Below are positions 1 through 10,709 of a DNA stretch of 64,000 nt, piece by piece (position 1 is the stretch's first letter; every line of letters begins with the position of its first letter). This stretch comes from Listeria innocua. GTDB taxonomy: Bacteria; Bacillota; Bacilli; Lactobacillales; Listeriaceae. Below the pieces are notes generated by a model, which had not been told where the DNA came from, did not search any database, and saw nothing but the letters and a program-made list of their open reading frames with translations. The stretch spans positions 2,464,001-2,528,000 of the forward strand of contig NZ_CP117229.1 of assembly GCF_028596125.1 (NCBI RefSeq), in the 5' to 3' direction. A program made the translations under genes and the position numbers.

Positions 1-603
<603 letters not shown>

Positions 604-690
604 GCCAGTTTCACTCCTTTCTATACATTCGCTTGAATTATTCGTTCAAAACGAAAGAGATGAGGTTTTATTTCCTCAACTTCCTTCAAA

Positions 691-921
<231 letters not shown>

Positions 922-980
922 CTAATTTTTCTAAATATTATTTTTTATTACTTTTATAAATGACTTATTTGAAAGTTAGT

Positions 981-1697
<717 letters not shown>

Positions 1698-1703
1698 TTA
1701 GGT

Positions 1704-2102
1704 TCACCCCTCTCTTTTTAAAAACTTTTTTCTGCGGTACATGGAATACACAAAAAAATCCAGAAAAATAATTGCATATGCAAGCCCAAGTCCGATTACC
1801 ATGCTATAAACATGAAAATATTCCGGCAGTTGCGTCGCTATAATAGTAGCAAATAACACGCTCCCCATTCTAAATGGCATTCCCATACCATAAAAAGAAC
1901 GATTTTCAGCCAAAGCTCTAGTCATTGATTGTGTACGCCTCATTAATAACCAGTAGTTAAACCAGCCGACGATTAAACCCAATTTAAGTCCCAAGAAAAT
2001 ATGTATGTAAGGGGTTAAAAACCATCCACAAAGACAAACAGCAATAAAAAGAACCATATACTTTTGATGACGATGATACATGCCAATTAGCGATTCTAAC
2101 AT
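1704..2102 (-). CDS. atpI: ATP synthase accessory protein I
   Basis: AtpI is a small membrane protein encoded first in atp operons and thought to assist c-ring assembly or ion delivery. The frame is open from 2153. I choose the ATG at 2102 because it is preceded by AAAGGA and gives 132 residues with four membrane segments, close to the Bacillus length; the 2153 ATG has no clear ribosome binding site. It directly precedes atpB. The family is poorly conserved, so the call rests partly on position. Confidence 0.82.
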   Translation of the reverse strand: MLESLIGMYHRHQKYMVLFIAVCLCGWFLTPYIHIFLGLKLGLIVGWFNYWLLMRRTQSMTRALAENRSFYGMGMPFRMGSVLFATIIATQLPEYFHVYSMVIGLGLAYAIIFLDFFVYSMYRRKKFLKREG

Positions 2103-2886
2103 TCGGGGCGCAATCCTTTCTTTTTCAAAAGATTTTTCTTTCCAGATGACCATTTTGAAATCTCAGGGAGTAAGTTTGGTTTGTGAAAACAAGCACATTT
2201 TCCCCAATTCATCCCAATCCCAAACACACATGAAAGCCTTATCAGCGTGTCAGTTCTTAGCATACAACAGCCAAAAGAGAAAAGTCAATACACTTTCACA
2301 AATTGTGCGTACATCTATTACTAATAGTACCACAATTGACCCTATCCATAAAAGAATAGCCCATTATTTCTGAGATTTTTTTGATTTCAAAATCTAGTCG
2401 TTTCTTAGATTGCTCCGCCAGAATTATCTTTGTCCATTTAACAGCAATCAACACCTCCGTAATCGATGGAAAACTTGCCTCCTGTTCGTGTGATATTTCA
2501 CAAAAAAGGCGACAAAAACTCTCTTTCGTACAAATAAAAAAACTTCTACCATTATTGGTAAAAGAATTCGATACGATTATTCGCAAATTTCGCGACCGAA
2601 AGTTCTTTTCCCAAGAAAAAGAACGGAAAAAACAGCCGGACTCACTTATCATGAGTTGCATTTTGATATAGAGTGCCCGTATAAATTCCAATTCAGTCAA
2701 CGCGAAAACTAGCGTCGGCGGGATTGTAGTGAATACTGAGCGCAGTCTTCTATCCCTATGCTAAAAACAAGCTATTTTTTGGGCTCTTATATTAATAACA
2801 TTGACCATCTTATCACATGTAACATAAAAGAACTAGTGAAAATCGAGCGTGTAACATATCTGTAACAATAAGGCGCTTTCATTCTA
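2103..2886. other. Long intergenic region upstream of the atp operon
   Basis: About 780 bases without a gene I can support. It should contain the atp promoter on the minus strand, but I see no convincing -35/-10 pair. TGTAACA occurs three times on the plus strand between about 2818 and 2867, two of them followed by T (TGTAACAT), spaced irregularly. An open frame at 2296-2700 (minus) has no ribosome binding site and odd composition. The length suggests a long leader or an unannotated small RNA. Confidence 0.4.
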
Positions 2887-2923
2887 AAAAAAGAGGAAAA
2901 CTAGACTTTTAACGCCTAGTTTT
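2887..2923 (-). terminator. Rho-independent terminator after mnaA
   Basis: On the minus strand, GGAAAACTAG pairs with CTAGTTTTCC around a short loop and is followed by a TC(T)7 run. It lies 11 bases after the mnaA stop. Confidence 0.85.
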
Positions 2924-2933
2924 CCACTGTGTT

Positions 2934-4073
2934 TTACACGATAAAATCTTCTGGTCGCTTCGTTCCATTAAACTGACTTTTGATTGCTTCTAAAATTCTA
3001 TTTGCAGCAAGTCCATCACCATATGGATTGGCCGCTTTCGCCATTTTATCATGGCTTTCTTTATTATCAAGTAATTCTAATGCTTCTTTTATGAGATTTT
3101 CTTTACTCGTCCCAATTAGTTTTAACGTGCCTGCTTCGATGCCTTCTGGGCGTTCTGTTGTGTCTCGTAAAACTAAAACAGGTACTCCCATGCCCGGCGC
3201 TTCTTCTTGTACGCCACCTGAATCAGTAAAAACAAGGTAAGATTTGCGTAAGAAATTATGAAAGTCAATAGCATCTAGTGGTTCAATCAAATGAATGCGA
3301 TCATGACCACCTAAAATACTCATTGCTTTTTCCCTAACAGCTGGATTCAAATGCATCGGATATACAAGTTCCACATCCTCACGACTCTCGACAATTTCGC
3401 GAACCGCTTCAAACATACCTTGCATAGGTTCTCCCAGATTTTCTCTCCGGTGAGCAGTCATGAGTATTAAGCGATTATCACCAAGATTCTCTAAAATAGG
3501 ATGATGATAATCCTCTTGAACAGTTGTTTTAAGGGCATCAATGGCAGTATTTCCTGTTACAAAAATAGTAGCTGGATTTTTCCCTTCCGCAAGCAGGTTT
3601 TCTTTAGCTTGTTTCGTTGGAGAAAAATGCATATCCGCCATTACTCCAGTTAATTGACGATTCATTTCTTCTGGGAACGGCGAATATTTATTCCAAGTTC
3701 TAAGTCCCGCTTCGACATGTCCAAGCTTTTTTTGTTGATAAAAAGTAGCTAGTCCGGCGGCAAAACTTGTAGTCGTATCACCGTGAACTAGGACAATATC
3801 AGGATTTTCCTTAGCAATAACATCATTAATTCCGTTCATTACGCGTGAAGTTATATCAGCTAAGGTTTGTCCTTTTTTCATTATATCTAAGTCAATATCA
3901 GGTTTTATATCAAAAATTTCTAAGACTTGATCCAACATTTCACGGTGTTGCGCGGTAATAACTACCGTTGACTCAAACGTTTCTGATTCTTTTTCTAATG
4001 CCAAAACGAGCGGCGCCATCTTGATTGCCTCTGGTCTTGTTCCAAAGATGCTCATTACTTTGATTTTAGCCAA
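2934..4073 (-). CDS. mnaA: UDP-N-acetylglucosamine 2-epimerase, non-hydrolysing
   Basis: Interconverts UDP-GlcNAc and UDP-ManNAc in the cytoplasm, supplying ManNAc for the wall teichoic acid linkage unit. The 379-residue protein has the family hallmarks FGTRPEAIKMAPL at the N terminus, HGDTTT, HVEAGLRT, AHRRENLG and TDSGGVQEEAP. The start is TTG at 4073 behind AAGGAGG. It follows upp by about 117 bases without a strong terminator between, so partial read-through from upp is possible. The symbol wecB is also used for this family. Confidence 0.93.
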   Translation of the reverse strand: MAKIKVMSIFGTRPEAIKMAPLVLALEKESETFESTVVITAQHREMLDQVLEIFDIKPDIDLDIMKKGQTLADITSRVMNGINDVIAKENPDIVLVHGDTTTSFAAGLATFYQQKKLGHVEAGLRTWNKYSPFPEEMNRQLTGVMADMHFSPTKQAKENLLAEGKNPATIFVTGNTAIDALKTTVQEDYHHPILENLGDNRLILMTAHRRENLGEPMQGMFEAVREIVESREDVELVYPMHLNPAVREKAMSILGGHDRIHLIEPLDAIDFHNFLRKSYLVFTDSGGVQEEAPGMGVPVLVLRDTTERPEGIEAGTLKLIGTSKENLIKEALELLDNKESHDKMAKAANPYGDGLAANRILEAIKSQFNGTKRPEDFIV

Positions 4074-4190
4074 TTGCGAACCTCCTTATAAAAAAACTCC
4101 TCAGAAATAGCTCGACAAAAAATTTTCCAGTCTGCCAAAAAGCAGCACTGTTTATAATTCCTTATCTCACTAAACCGAGGAGATTGTTAA

Positions 4191-4820
4191 TTATTTAGTT
4201 CCGAATAATCTATCGCCAGCATCTCCTAAGCCTGGACGGATATAACCATTTTCGTCTAGCTTCTCGTCTAAGCCAGCCACATAGATTTCTACATCAGGAT
4301 GTGCTTCTTGAAGAGCTTTAACGCCTTCAGGAGCTGCTACTAGACACATGAATTTCATGTTGCGAGCGCCGCGTTTTTTCAAGCAATCGATAGCCATAAT
4401 TGCTGATCCACCAGTTGCAAGCATTGGGTCTACAACGATGAAAAGACGTTCTTCCACATCAGAAGGTAGTTTTACAAAATATTCTACTGGTTCAAGTGTA
4501 TCATGATCACGGTAAAGACCTACATGACCTACTTTAGCAGCAGGGATAAGTTTTAAAATGCCATCTTGCATACCAAGACCAGCTCTTAAAATTGGCACTA
4601 CACCTAATTTTTTACCTGTAAGTGTTTTTGCAGTTGTTGTTTGTAGTGGTGTTTCAACTTGGATGTCTTCAAGTTCCATATCACGTGTAATTTCGTACGC
4701 CATTAATGTAGCGACTTCATCTACAAGTTCGCGGAATGCTTTTGTTCCCGTATTTTTATCTCGAATAATTGTTAATTTGTGTTGTACTAAAGGGTGATTA
4801 ATTACGTGTACGTTTGCCAT
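4191..4820 (-). CDS. upp: Uracil phosphoribosyltransferase
   Basis: Makes UMP from uracil and PRPP in pyrimidine salvage. The 209-residue length equals the family norm. The PRPP loop is visible as [12 protein letters not shown], and the uracil-binding C terminus contains [16 protein letters not shown] at 4820 has AAAGGAG upstream and its own sigma-A promoter. It lies between glyA and mnaA, the arrangement found widely in Bacillales. Confidence 0.97.
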   Translation of the reverse strand: MANVHVINHPLVQHKLTIIRDKNTGTKAFRELVDEVATLMAYEITRDMELEDIQVETPLQTTTAKTLTGKKLGVVPILRAGLGMQDGILKLIPAAKVGHVGLYRDHDTLEPVEYFVKLPSDVEERLFIVVDPMLATGGSAIMAIDCLKKRGARNMKFMCLVAAPEGVKALQEAHPDVEIYVAGLDEKLDENGYIRPGLGDAGDRLFGTK

Positions 4821-4861
4821 CGATTAGTTCGCTCCTTTGATATTGAAAATTTCCTTCTCTT

Positions 4862-4889
4862 ATTGTATCAGAACAAGACACAAGTGCAA
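4862..4889 (-). promoter_or_regulatory. Sigma-A promoter of upp
   Basis: On the minus strand TTGCAC (4889-4884), 16 bases, then TACAAT (4867-4862), about 40 bases before the upp start codon. Confidence 0.7.
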
Positions 4890-4907
4890 GGATTAATTTG
4901 CTATACA

Positions 4908-4950
4908 TGAAAAAAACCGGATTTCTCTAAAATTCAGAAAAAACCGGCTC
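4908..4950 (-). terminator. Terminator after glyA
   Basis: CCGGTTTTTTCT pairs with AGAGAAATCCGG with two mismatches and is followed by a T run on the minus strand. It begins just after the glyA stop. Confidence 0.75.
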
Positions 4951-4957
4951 ACTTATT

Positions 4958-6199
4958 TTATAAACTTGGATAAAGCGGATATTCATTTGTTAAATTAGCT
5001 ACACGAGCTTTCACATCTGCTAAAACTTCTTCATTTTCTAAGTTGTGCAGCACTTCAGAAATAAGTACTCCCACTTTTTCAATAGCTACTTCATCGAAAC
5101 CACGTGTTGTAACTGCCGCCACGCCTACACGGATACCGCTCGTTACAAATGGGCTTTCTGTTTCAAATGGAATGGTATTTTTATTCACGGTAATACCAAC
5201 CTCATCTAATACTTTTTCAGCAGCTTTTCCTGTTAAGCCAAGTGGTTTTAAATCAATTAATAGTAAATGATTATCCGAACCGCCTGTTAAAACAGCAACA
5301 TCATTAGCTTGAAGTGTTTCTGCTAATTTTTTAGAGTTGCGAATGATTTGTTCACAGTACGCAGTGAATTCAGGTTGTAATGCTTCACCAAATGCCACTG
5401 CTTTCGCTGCGATTACGTGCATTAATGGTCCACCTTGAATTCCCGGGAAAATCGATTTATTTAATTTTTGTTCCCATTCAGCTTTTGCTAAAATCATTCC
5501 GCCACGAGGTCCACGAAGGGTTTTATGAGTGGTTGTAGTTGTAAAATCAGCATAAGGAACTGGATTTTGATGTAAACCTGCTGCAACAAGACCAGCAATA
5601 TGCGCCATATCAACCATTAAGTATGCGCCAACTTCATCAGCAATTTCACGAAATTTAGCAAAATCAATTTTACGTGGGTAAGCACTTGCACCAGCTACAA
5701 TCATTTTTGGTTTATGTTTTAATGCTGCTTCACGAACGATTTCATAGTCAATTTCTTTCGTATCTTCACGAACACCGTATTCAACAAAATTGTATAAAAC
5801 ACCACTAAAGTTCACTGGACTACCATGTGTTAAATGGCCACCATGTGAAAGGTTCATACCAAGCACTGTGTCGCCTGGTTCAAGCACAGTATGATAAACT
5901 GCCATGTTCGCTTGAGCGCCTGAGTGTGGTTGAACATTCGCATATTCAGCGCCAAATAATTTCTTCGCCCGGTCGCGTGCTAAATCTTCCACAATATCCA
6001 CGAATTCACATCCGCCGTAGTAACGTTTTCCAGGGTAACCTTCTGCATATTTATTCGTTAATACAGAACCCATTGCTTCCATTACTTGCTCACTAACAAA
6101 ATTCTCAGATGCGATTAATTCGATATTCGCGCGTTGTCTACCAAGTTCTAACTTAATTGCATCAAAAACTTCCTTATCTTGCTTTTGTAAATAGACCAT
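4958..6199 (-). CDS. glyA: Serine hydroxymethyltransferase
   Basis: PLP enzyme that converts serine and tetrahydrofolate to glycine and methylene-THF, feeding one-carbon metabolism. The 413-residue length is typical. The PLP lysine lies in [14 protein letters not shown], and [11 protein letters not shown] and the N-terminal [12 protein letters not shown] are family signatures. ATG at 6199 follows an AAAAGGA site. It is upstream of upp with its own terminator and downstream of ywlE, which also has one, so it is probably monocistronic. Confidence 0.97.
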   Translation of the reverse strand: MVYLQKQDKEVFDAIKLELGRQRANIELIASENFVSEQVMEAMGSVLTNKYAEGYPGKRYYGGCEFVDIVEDLARDRAKKLFGAEYANVQPHSGAQANMAVYHTVLEPGDTVLGMNLSHGGHLTHGSPVNFSGVLYNFVEYGVREDTKEIDYEIVREAALKHKPKMIVAGASAYPRKIDFAKFREIADEVGAYLMVDMAHIAGLVAAGLHQNPVPYADFTTTTTHKTLRGPRGGMILAKAEWEQKLNKSIFPGIQGGPLMHVIAAKAVAFGEALQPEFTAYCEQIIRNSKKLAETLQANDVAVLTGGSDNHLLLIDLKPLGLTGKAAEKVLDEVGITVNKNTIPFETESPFVTSGIRVGVAAVTTRGFDEVAIEKVGVLISEVLHNLENEEVLADVKARVANLTNEYPLYPSL

Positions 6200-6299
6200 C
6201 TGTGGACCCCATCCTTTTCTGATAAATTTTTCAAGTGAACTGTTATGTATTATCTTTAATAATTACTTAAATCGGGTAGAAAAGCAAGTATTTTGGAGC

Positions 6300-6358
6300 A
6301 AAAAAAAGCAATTTCCGATAGTGAAGCGCTTCACTTATTGAAAACGTTCGGAAATTGC
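6300..6358 (-). terminator. Terminator overlapping the 3' end of ywlE
   Basis: GCAATTTCCGA (6358-6348, minus strand) pairs with TCGGAAATTGC (6318-6308), followed by at least seven T. The first arm lies inside the last codons of ywlE, whose stop is at 6335-6337. Confidence 0.9.
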
Positions 6359-6742
6359 ACTTTTTAGTTCGTAATAGATAATTTCATATTGTTCAATTGG
6401 TCCTCCGAATGGGTCTGTAATATCTGTTTCATCTTCAGAAATCAATTGGATTTTGTTACTCGCGGCCGGAAAAATACTTTTTAGCTCAGCTTGGTGATTT
6501 TTGGTCATTACATAAACCTCGTCAGCCCAGTCAATATCGGCTTCTGTAATTTTCTTTGCGGCATGTTCCCCTGGTAAATTCATTTGCAGAAGTATCTCGC
6601 GGGAGTTTTCCGATATAGTGTCACCGTCTAATGCGCGAGTCCCTGCTGAACGAACTTCTAAATCAGGTCGCATATTTTGTAAAATTTTTTCGGCTAATGG
6701 ACTTCGGCAAGTATTTCCCGTACAGACAAATAAAATATTCAT
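6335..6742 (-). CDS. ywlE: Low-molecular-weight phosphatase, probably protein-arginine phosphatase
   Basis: The 135-residue protein belongs to the LMW protein-tyrosine phosphatase family, with the P-loop C7-TGNTC-R13-S at the N terminus and the general-acid DP in ITDPFGG near the C terminus. Residue 11 in the loop is Thr. In Bacillus YwlE this Thr is known to select phospho-arginine rather than phospho-tyrosine, so I infer reversal of McsB-type arginine phosphorylation. Its ATG overlaps the ywlC stop as ATGA. It is sometimes annotated simply as a tyrosine phosphatase. Confidence 0.88.
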   Translation of the reverse strand: MNILFVCTGNTCRSPLAEKILQNMRPDLEVRSAGTRALDGDTISENSREILLQMNLPGEHAAKKITEADIDWADEVYVMTKNHQAELKSIFPAASNKIQLISEDETDITDPFGGPIEQYEIIYYELKSAISERFQ

Positions 6743-7776
6743 TCGCTAATCCTCCTATTCCCAGCAGCTTTTTCTAATCGGTTCATAATCGCTGCTCCGA
6801 GTTCTGTTTCTGGATAGACTTCGGCAAAAATAATATCAACATCAGCATGGTCAAAAGCCCGTAAGCCTTTGTAAAGACTAGTAGCTATCTCACCCATTGC
6901 TTTAATGCTGCCGGTTGATTGAATGACCGCACTTGTAGCCAATTTGCTCGTCAATTCTTTTGTAGCTAAAATACCCAGTTTTTTCCCCGCGATTTCCACT
7001 TTATTAATTTCACTCTGCCAAAATTGGCTAGAACCTTCTACAAGATAAACTGGTGCTTTTGGCGCGTAATGAGTGTATTTCATGCCTGGCGCTTTTGGTT
7101 TTTCTGTTTCTGTCGTGCTATTGGTCGATAAATCAACTGCACCGATGACTTGCTCGATTTGTTCTTTAGTAATGCCACCCGGACGCAAAATAATGGGTAC
7201 ATCAAGTGAGCAATCTATCACAGTTGATTCTAAACCAACACCCGTAGGACCGCCGTCAATAATACCGGCAATTTCTCCGTCTAAATCTTCTATTACATGT
7301 TCGGCTGTGGTTGGGCTTGGTTTTCCGGAACGATTGGCGCTCGGGGCTGCTATAGGAATATTCGCTGTTGCTATTAATTCTAGGCTTACTGGATGTTCCG
7401 GCATGCGGACGCCCACTGTGGATAAGCCAGCAGAAACGTTAGCTGCTAGACTGTCTTTTTTTAAAGGGAGAATAACCGTTAGCGGACCTGGCCAAAATGC
7501 TTCCATTAGTTGGAGCGCTTTTGGGGGATAACTCGCGATAAATTGGTCCATTTGTTCACGCTTAGCAATATGGACGATTAACGGGTTATCTGACGGACGC
7601 CCTTTTGCTGCGTATATTTTTTGAATGGCAGCTTGATTTGTCGCGTCTGCTCCCAGCCCATAAACAGTTTCGGTCGGAAAAGCCACACATTCTCCATTTT
7701 GAAGTAGTTCTGCTGCTTTTTGATAGATTAAATTATTTGATTGTTGCTTATTTATTTTCCAATGGATGGTTTGCAT
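6739..7776 (-). CDS. ywlC: L-threonylcarbamoyladenylate synthase (Sua5/YwlC)
   Basis: Makes threonylcarbamoyl-AMP from threonine, bicarbonate and ATP, the first step of tRNA t6A37 formation. The 345-residue protein is the long Sua5 type: a YrdC domain (about residues 10-205; FPTETVYGLGADA, KGRPSDNPLIVHI, SAPSANRSGKPSPT) plus a C-terminal Sua5 domain. ATG at 7776 follows AAAGGGGA. Its upstream region carries a -10-like TATAAT near 7805 and a striking DnaA-box cluster. Downstream it is coupled to ywlE. Confidence 0.94.
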   Translation of the reverse strand: MQTIHWKINKQQSNNLIYQKAAELLQNGECVAFPTETVYGLGADATNQAAIQKIYAAKGRPSDNPLIVHIAKREQMDQFIASYPPKALQLMEAFWPGPLTVILPLKKDSLAANVSAGLSTVGVRMPEHPVSLELIATANIPIAAPSANRSGKPSPTTAEHVIEDLDGEIAGIIDGGPTGVGLESTVIDCSLDVPIILRPGGITKEQIEQVIGAVDLSTNSTTETEKPKAPGMKYTHYAPKAPVYLVEGSSQFWQSEINKVEIAGKKLGILATKELTSKLATSAVIQSTGSIKAMGEIATSLYKGLRAFDHADVDIIFAEVYPETELGAAIMNRLEKAAGNRRISE

Positions 7777-7881
7777 GATTTCCAGTCCCCTTTACATAAC
7801 TTCTATTATATTTTAACGTTTTCTAAGCTATTTTTACAGTATTGTTTTTTATTTTGGAAAATGCTAAGTTTTGAACACGAG

Positions 7882-8256
7882 TTATCCCCAAACTGTGGAT
7901 AATAACTTTGTCAATGGGGATAACTTCTTGTGAAATGTGGATAATTCTTAAAACTAAGTAAAAAAGCCATTTTCTTTATTAAGATTTGATTAAAATATTT
8001 TTTTGCACAACATTTTATCCACAGCTTTGTGGATAACTTTCATTAAAAAAAGACGTCCCTTTTACAGAAACGTCTTCATACCAGTATATTAGAGCATGTT
8101 ACGTAACGATCTTTTGAATTAATATCTTTGTGGATAAGGACCGTTGCGTGTGGATAACTTTTTTCAAATAGTTGTTTTACTCGTTCACCTTGTGTATAAC
8201 CTATCTCCACACCCACCCAAAAGGACGGATTCAGCACATATTTTAAGTTATCCACA
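7882..8256. promoter_or_regulatory. DnaA-box cluster between ywlC and prmC
   Basis: Seven exact copies of the DnaA box TTATCCACA (either strand) start at 7894, 7936, 8015, 8028, 8129, 8149 and 8248. One TTATACACA (8191-8199) fits the looser TTATNCACA consensus. Two one-mismatch copies lie at 7882-7890 and 7915-7923. Four of the boxes (8129, 8149, 8191, 8248) lie inside the 3' end of prmC. From memory, DnaA binds a cluster at ywlC in Bacillus subtilis, so this looks like the conserved equivalent: a DnaA titration or repression site away from oriC. Confidence 0.88.
8045..8078 (-). terminator. Terminator after prmC
   Basis: On the minus strand AGACGT...ACGTCT forms a short hairpin followed by seven T, starting at the prmC stop codon. 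It sits in the middle of the DnaA-box cluster and ends the tdk-prfA-prmC unit. Confidence 0.85.
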
Positions 8257-8927
8257 AAACGTTCATAAATTGCTAGCCCATCATTTTCGGCAAATAAAGC
8301 AATCGATGGCTCATTTTTTAATACATAATCCGACATTTCTGCTTTTTCGGCTTCAGAAATATATGGAGGATTAGCAACAATCATATCAAATCGCTCGTTA
8401 TTTTGTTTGAAGGATTCGAGTAAATCAGTTTCTATAAAACGCACATCGGCATTTAGTAATAAAGAATTTTTTTTAGCAATCGCAAGTGCTGCGGCCGATA
8501 TATCCGAAGCTGTCACTGTCATATCCGGAAATGCTTTTTTTAGCGCAATGGCAATAATCCCGCTTCCAGTACAAACATCAAGCAAACTCCTAAGCGGATG
8601 TTTTTTTAAAAAAGCTTCTGCTGTCGCTACAAGTTCCTCTGTTTCAGGTCGTGGAATTAGCACATCTTCTGTTACTAAAAAATCATATCCATAAAAAGGC
8701 GCTGTCTTCAAAATATATTGAACCGGTTCTCCCGCTAAATATCTTGCAAAGTCCTCTTGAAACTGTTTTTCGTGATTCGGTTCAAGTTCGCGGCTCATTT
8801 CCATCCAAAGTTCAGAACGCGTAAGTCCCATTCTCGTTTCTAGTAAAATTTCCGCTGCATTTTGATCCAATCCTTTTTCAAGAAGGATGGCTTCTGCATT
8901 TTTTAGCAATTGATTAATTTGCGTCAT
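8076..8927 (-). CDS. prmC: Release factor glutamine methyltransferase
   Basis: Methylates the GGQ glutamine of peptide-chain release factors using SAM. The 283-residue protein has an N-terminal helical domain and a SAM-binding methyltransferase domain with [17 protein letters not shown] and the catalytic NPPY motif ([11 protein letters not shown]). The start ATG lies 14 bases inside the 3' end of prfA, its substrate gene, which is the common arrangement. The last 180 bases also carry DnaA boxes, so the sequence there is under double constraint. Confidence 0.95.
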   Translation of the reverse strand: MTQINQLLKNAEAILLEKGLDQNAAEILLETRMGLTRSELWMEMSRELEPNHEKQFQEDFARYLAGEPVQYILKTAPFYGYDFLVTEDVLIPRPETEELVATAEAFLKKHPLRSLLDVCTGSGIIAIALKKAFPDMTVTASDISAAALAIAKKNSLLLNADVRFIETDLLESFKQNNERFDMIVANPPYISEAEKAEMSDYVLKNEPSIALFAENDGLAIYERFVDNLKYVLNPSFWVGVEIGYTQGERVKQLFEKSYPHATVLIHKDINSKDRYVTCSNILV

Positions 8928-9990
8928 TTAAATGCTCCAATTTACTTGTTTGATCTTCTAGGATAAGTGCATCAATGATTTCATCGAGTTTACCTTCCAT
9001 AATTTGATCTAGTTTTTGGATAGTCAAGCCAATACGGTGATCGGTTACGCGGTTTTGCGGATAATTGTAAGTACGGATTCGCTCTGAACGGTCACCAGTT
9101 CCTACAGCCGATTTACGGTTTGCATCATATTCTTCGCGAGCTTCACGTTCAAATTTATCGTAAACACGTGCGCGCAATACTTTCATCGCTTTATCTTTGT
9201 TTTTTAACTGGGAACGTTCATCTTGCATCGAAACAACAATCCCGGTTGGAATATGTGTTAGTCGGACTGCTGACATCGTCGTATTGACACTTTGACCACC
9301 TGCACCAGTAGAAGCAAATGTATCTGTGCGAATATCTTTGTCGTGTAGCTCAATCTCCACTTCTTCCGCTTCTGGCAAAATGGCTACTGTCGCTGTGGAA
9401 GTATGAATTCGGCCACCAGATTCGGTTTCTGGAACACGTTGAACACGGTGAGCCCCATTTTCATATTTCATACGAGAAAAAGCATCATTGCCGTTCATCA
9501 TCGCAATAATTTCTTTGTAACCGCCAATACCAGTTGGGTTAGCGTCCATGATTTCGACTTTCCAACCGCGAGATTCAGCGTACTTGCTATACATCCGGAA
9601 TAAATCGCCTGCAAATAAAGCCGCTTCATCTCCTCCAGCTGCCCCGCGAATTTCTAAAATAACGTTTTTATCATCGTTAGGATCTTTTGGAACAAGTAAT
9701 AGTTTTAGGCGTTCTTCTAGTTCAGTTTTTTCTTTTTGAAGTTCCGCGAATTCTTCTTTTGCCATTTCGCGCATTTCATCGTCTAATTTTTCTCCTAAAA
9801 GTTCTCTTGTTTCATCAATTTGTTCATTCACGTTTTTGTATTCACGGTAGGTTTCGACTGTTGCTGTAATTCCTGACTGTTCTTTGGAAAGGTCGCGTAG
9901 TCGCTTTGGATCAGATACTACATCTGGATCGCTTAATAATTCATTTAATTCATCGTAACGGTCTTCCACCGCCTGTAATCGATCATACAT
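8914..9990 (-). CDS. prfA: Peptide chain release factor 1
   Basis: RF1 reads UAA and UAG and triggers peptidyl-tRNA hydrolysis on the ribosome. The 358-residue protein carries the catalytic GGQ in [10 protein letters not shown] and the usual acidic, helical N-terminal domain. ATG at 9990 has AGAGGTG about 11 bases upstream. It lies 22 bases after tdk and overlaps prmC. The symbol collides with Listeria PrfA, the virulence regulator, which is an unrelated Crp-family protein and is not in this window. Confidence 0.97.
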   Translation of the reverse strand: MYDRLQAVEDRYDELNELLSDPDVVSDPKRLRDLSKEQSGITATVETYREYKNVNEQIDETRELLGEKLDDEMREMAKEEFAELQKEKTELEERLKLLLVPKDPNDDKNVILEIRGAAGGDEAALFAGDLFRMYSKYAESRGWKVEIMDANPTGIGGYKEIIAMMNGNDAFSRMKYENGAHRVQRVPETESGGRIHTSTATVAILPEAEEVEIELHDKDIRTDTFASTGAGGQSVNTTMSAVRLTHIPTGIVVSMQDERSQLKNKDKAMKVLRARVYDKFEREAREEYDANRKSAVGTGDRSERIRTYNYPQNRVTDHRIGLTIQKLDQIMEGKLDEIIDALILEDQTSKLEHLNDAN

Positions 9991-10012
9991 TGTATTTCAA
10001 CACCTCTTTACC

Positions 10013-10588
10013 TTATTTTATTGGTGGATTGGCATGGCATTTGCGACAAACTGGATAATAGTGGTCATTTCCGCCAATCATAATTTGTTCGCCTGTATAA
10101 ACTGGTTTTCCTTTGTCATCAACGCGCAGAACCATCGTTGCTTTTTTTGCACAAAACCAGCAAATTGTTTTCATTTCTTCTAATTTATCCGCGTATAGCA
10201 GCAGGTATTTCGAGCCTTCAAATAATTCATTTCTAAAATCATTTTTCAGACCGTAAGCAATTACTGGGATATTTAAGTCATCCACTATTTTTGCTAATTG
10301 AAAAACATGTTCTTTTTCTAGAAATTGGGATTCATCTAAAAGAACACAATTTGGTTTCGGTTTAATATTCGCTACGATTTCAAAAATATTTGTGTCACTA
10401 AAAATAGGGGTTGCTTCTCGTTTCAGTCCAATTCGACTTGAAATGAAACCTACTTGGTCTCTATCATCAATACCTGAAGTAAAGATAGCGACTGTTTTAT
10501 TTTGTTCTTCATAATTATGTGCGACTTTTAGAATTTCAATGGTTTTCCCACTATTCATGGAACCATAACGGAAAAATAACTGTGCCAT
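10013..10588 (-). CDS. tdk: Thymidine kinase
   Basis: Phosphorylates thymidine in the salvage pathway. Type II kinase with P-loop YGSMNSGKT near the N terminus, the LLDESQFL Walker B region, and a zinc site built from CWFCAKKA and CRKC. The frame extends to 10657, but the ATG near 10588 has AAGGGAG upstream and gives the normal length of about 191 residues starting MAQLFFRYG. First gene of a tdk-prfA-prmC unit. Confidence 0.94.
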   Translation of the reverse strand: MAQLFFRYGSMNSGKTIEILKVAHNYEEQNKTVAIFTSGIDDRDQVGFISSRIGLKREATPIFSDTNIFEIVANIKPKPNCVLLDESQFLEKEHVFQLAKIVDDLNIPVIAYGLKNDFRNELFEGSKYLLLYADKLEEMKTICWFCAKKATMVLRVDDKGKPVYTGEQIMIGGNDHYYPVCRKCHANPPIK

Positions 10589-10672
10589 TAAGACCGCTCC
10601 CTTTAACTTTATAAACTCTTTTCCTATTTTATCATAGAGCCGTACAAATTGGGACATATAGTTTTGTCTTCA

Positions 10673-10706
10673 TGAAAAAAGCTATGCCGCAAGTGGACAT
10701 AGCTTG
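10673..10706 (-). terminator. Terminator after the hom-thrC-thrB operon
   Basis: AAGCTATG pairs with CATAGCTT on the minus strand, followed by a T run; it starts four bases after the thrB stop. Confidence 0.88.
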
Positions 10707-10709
10707 ATT

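Noticed and set aside
2296-2700. 134-codon open frame on the minus strand upstream of atpI
   Set aside because: No ribosome binding site, odd composition and an overlapping open frame on the other strand; likely chance.
8914-9990. Listeria virulence regulator PrfA
   Set aside because: The GGQ motif and length show release factor 1; only the symbol is shared.
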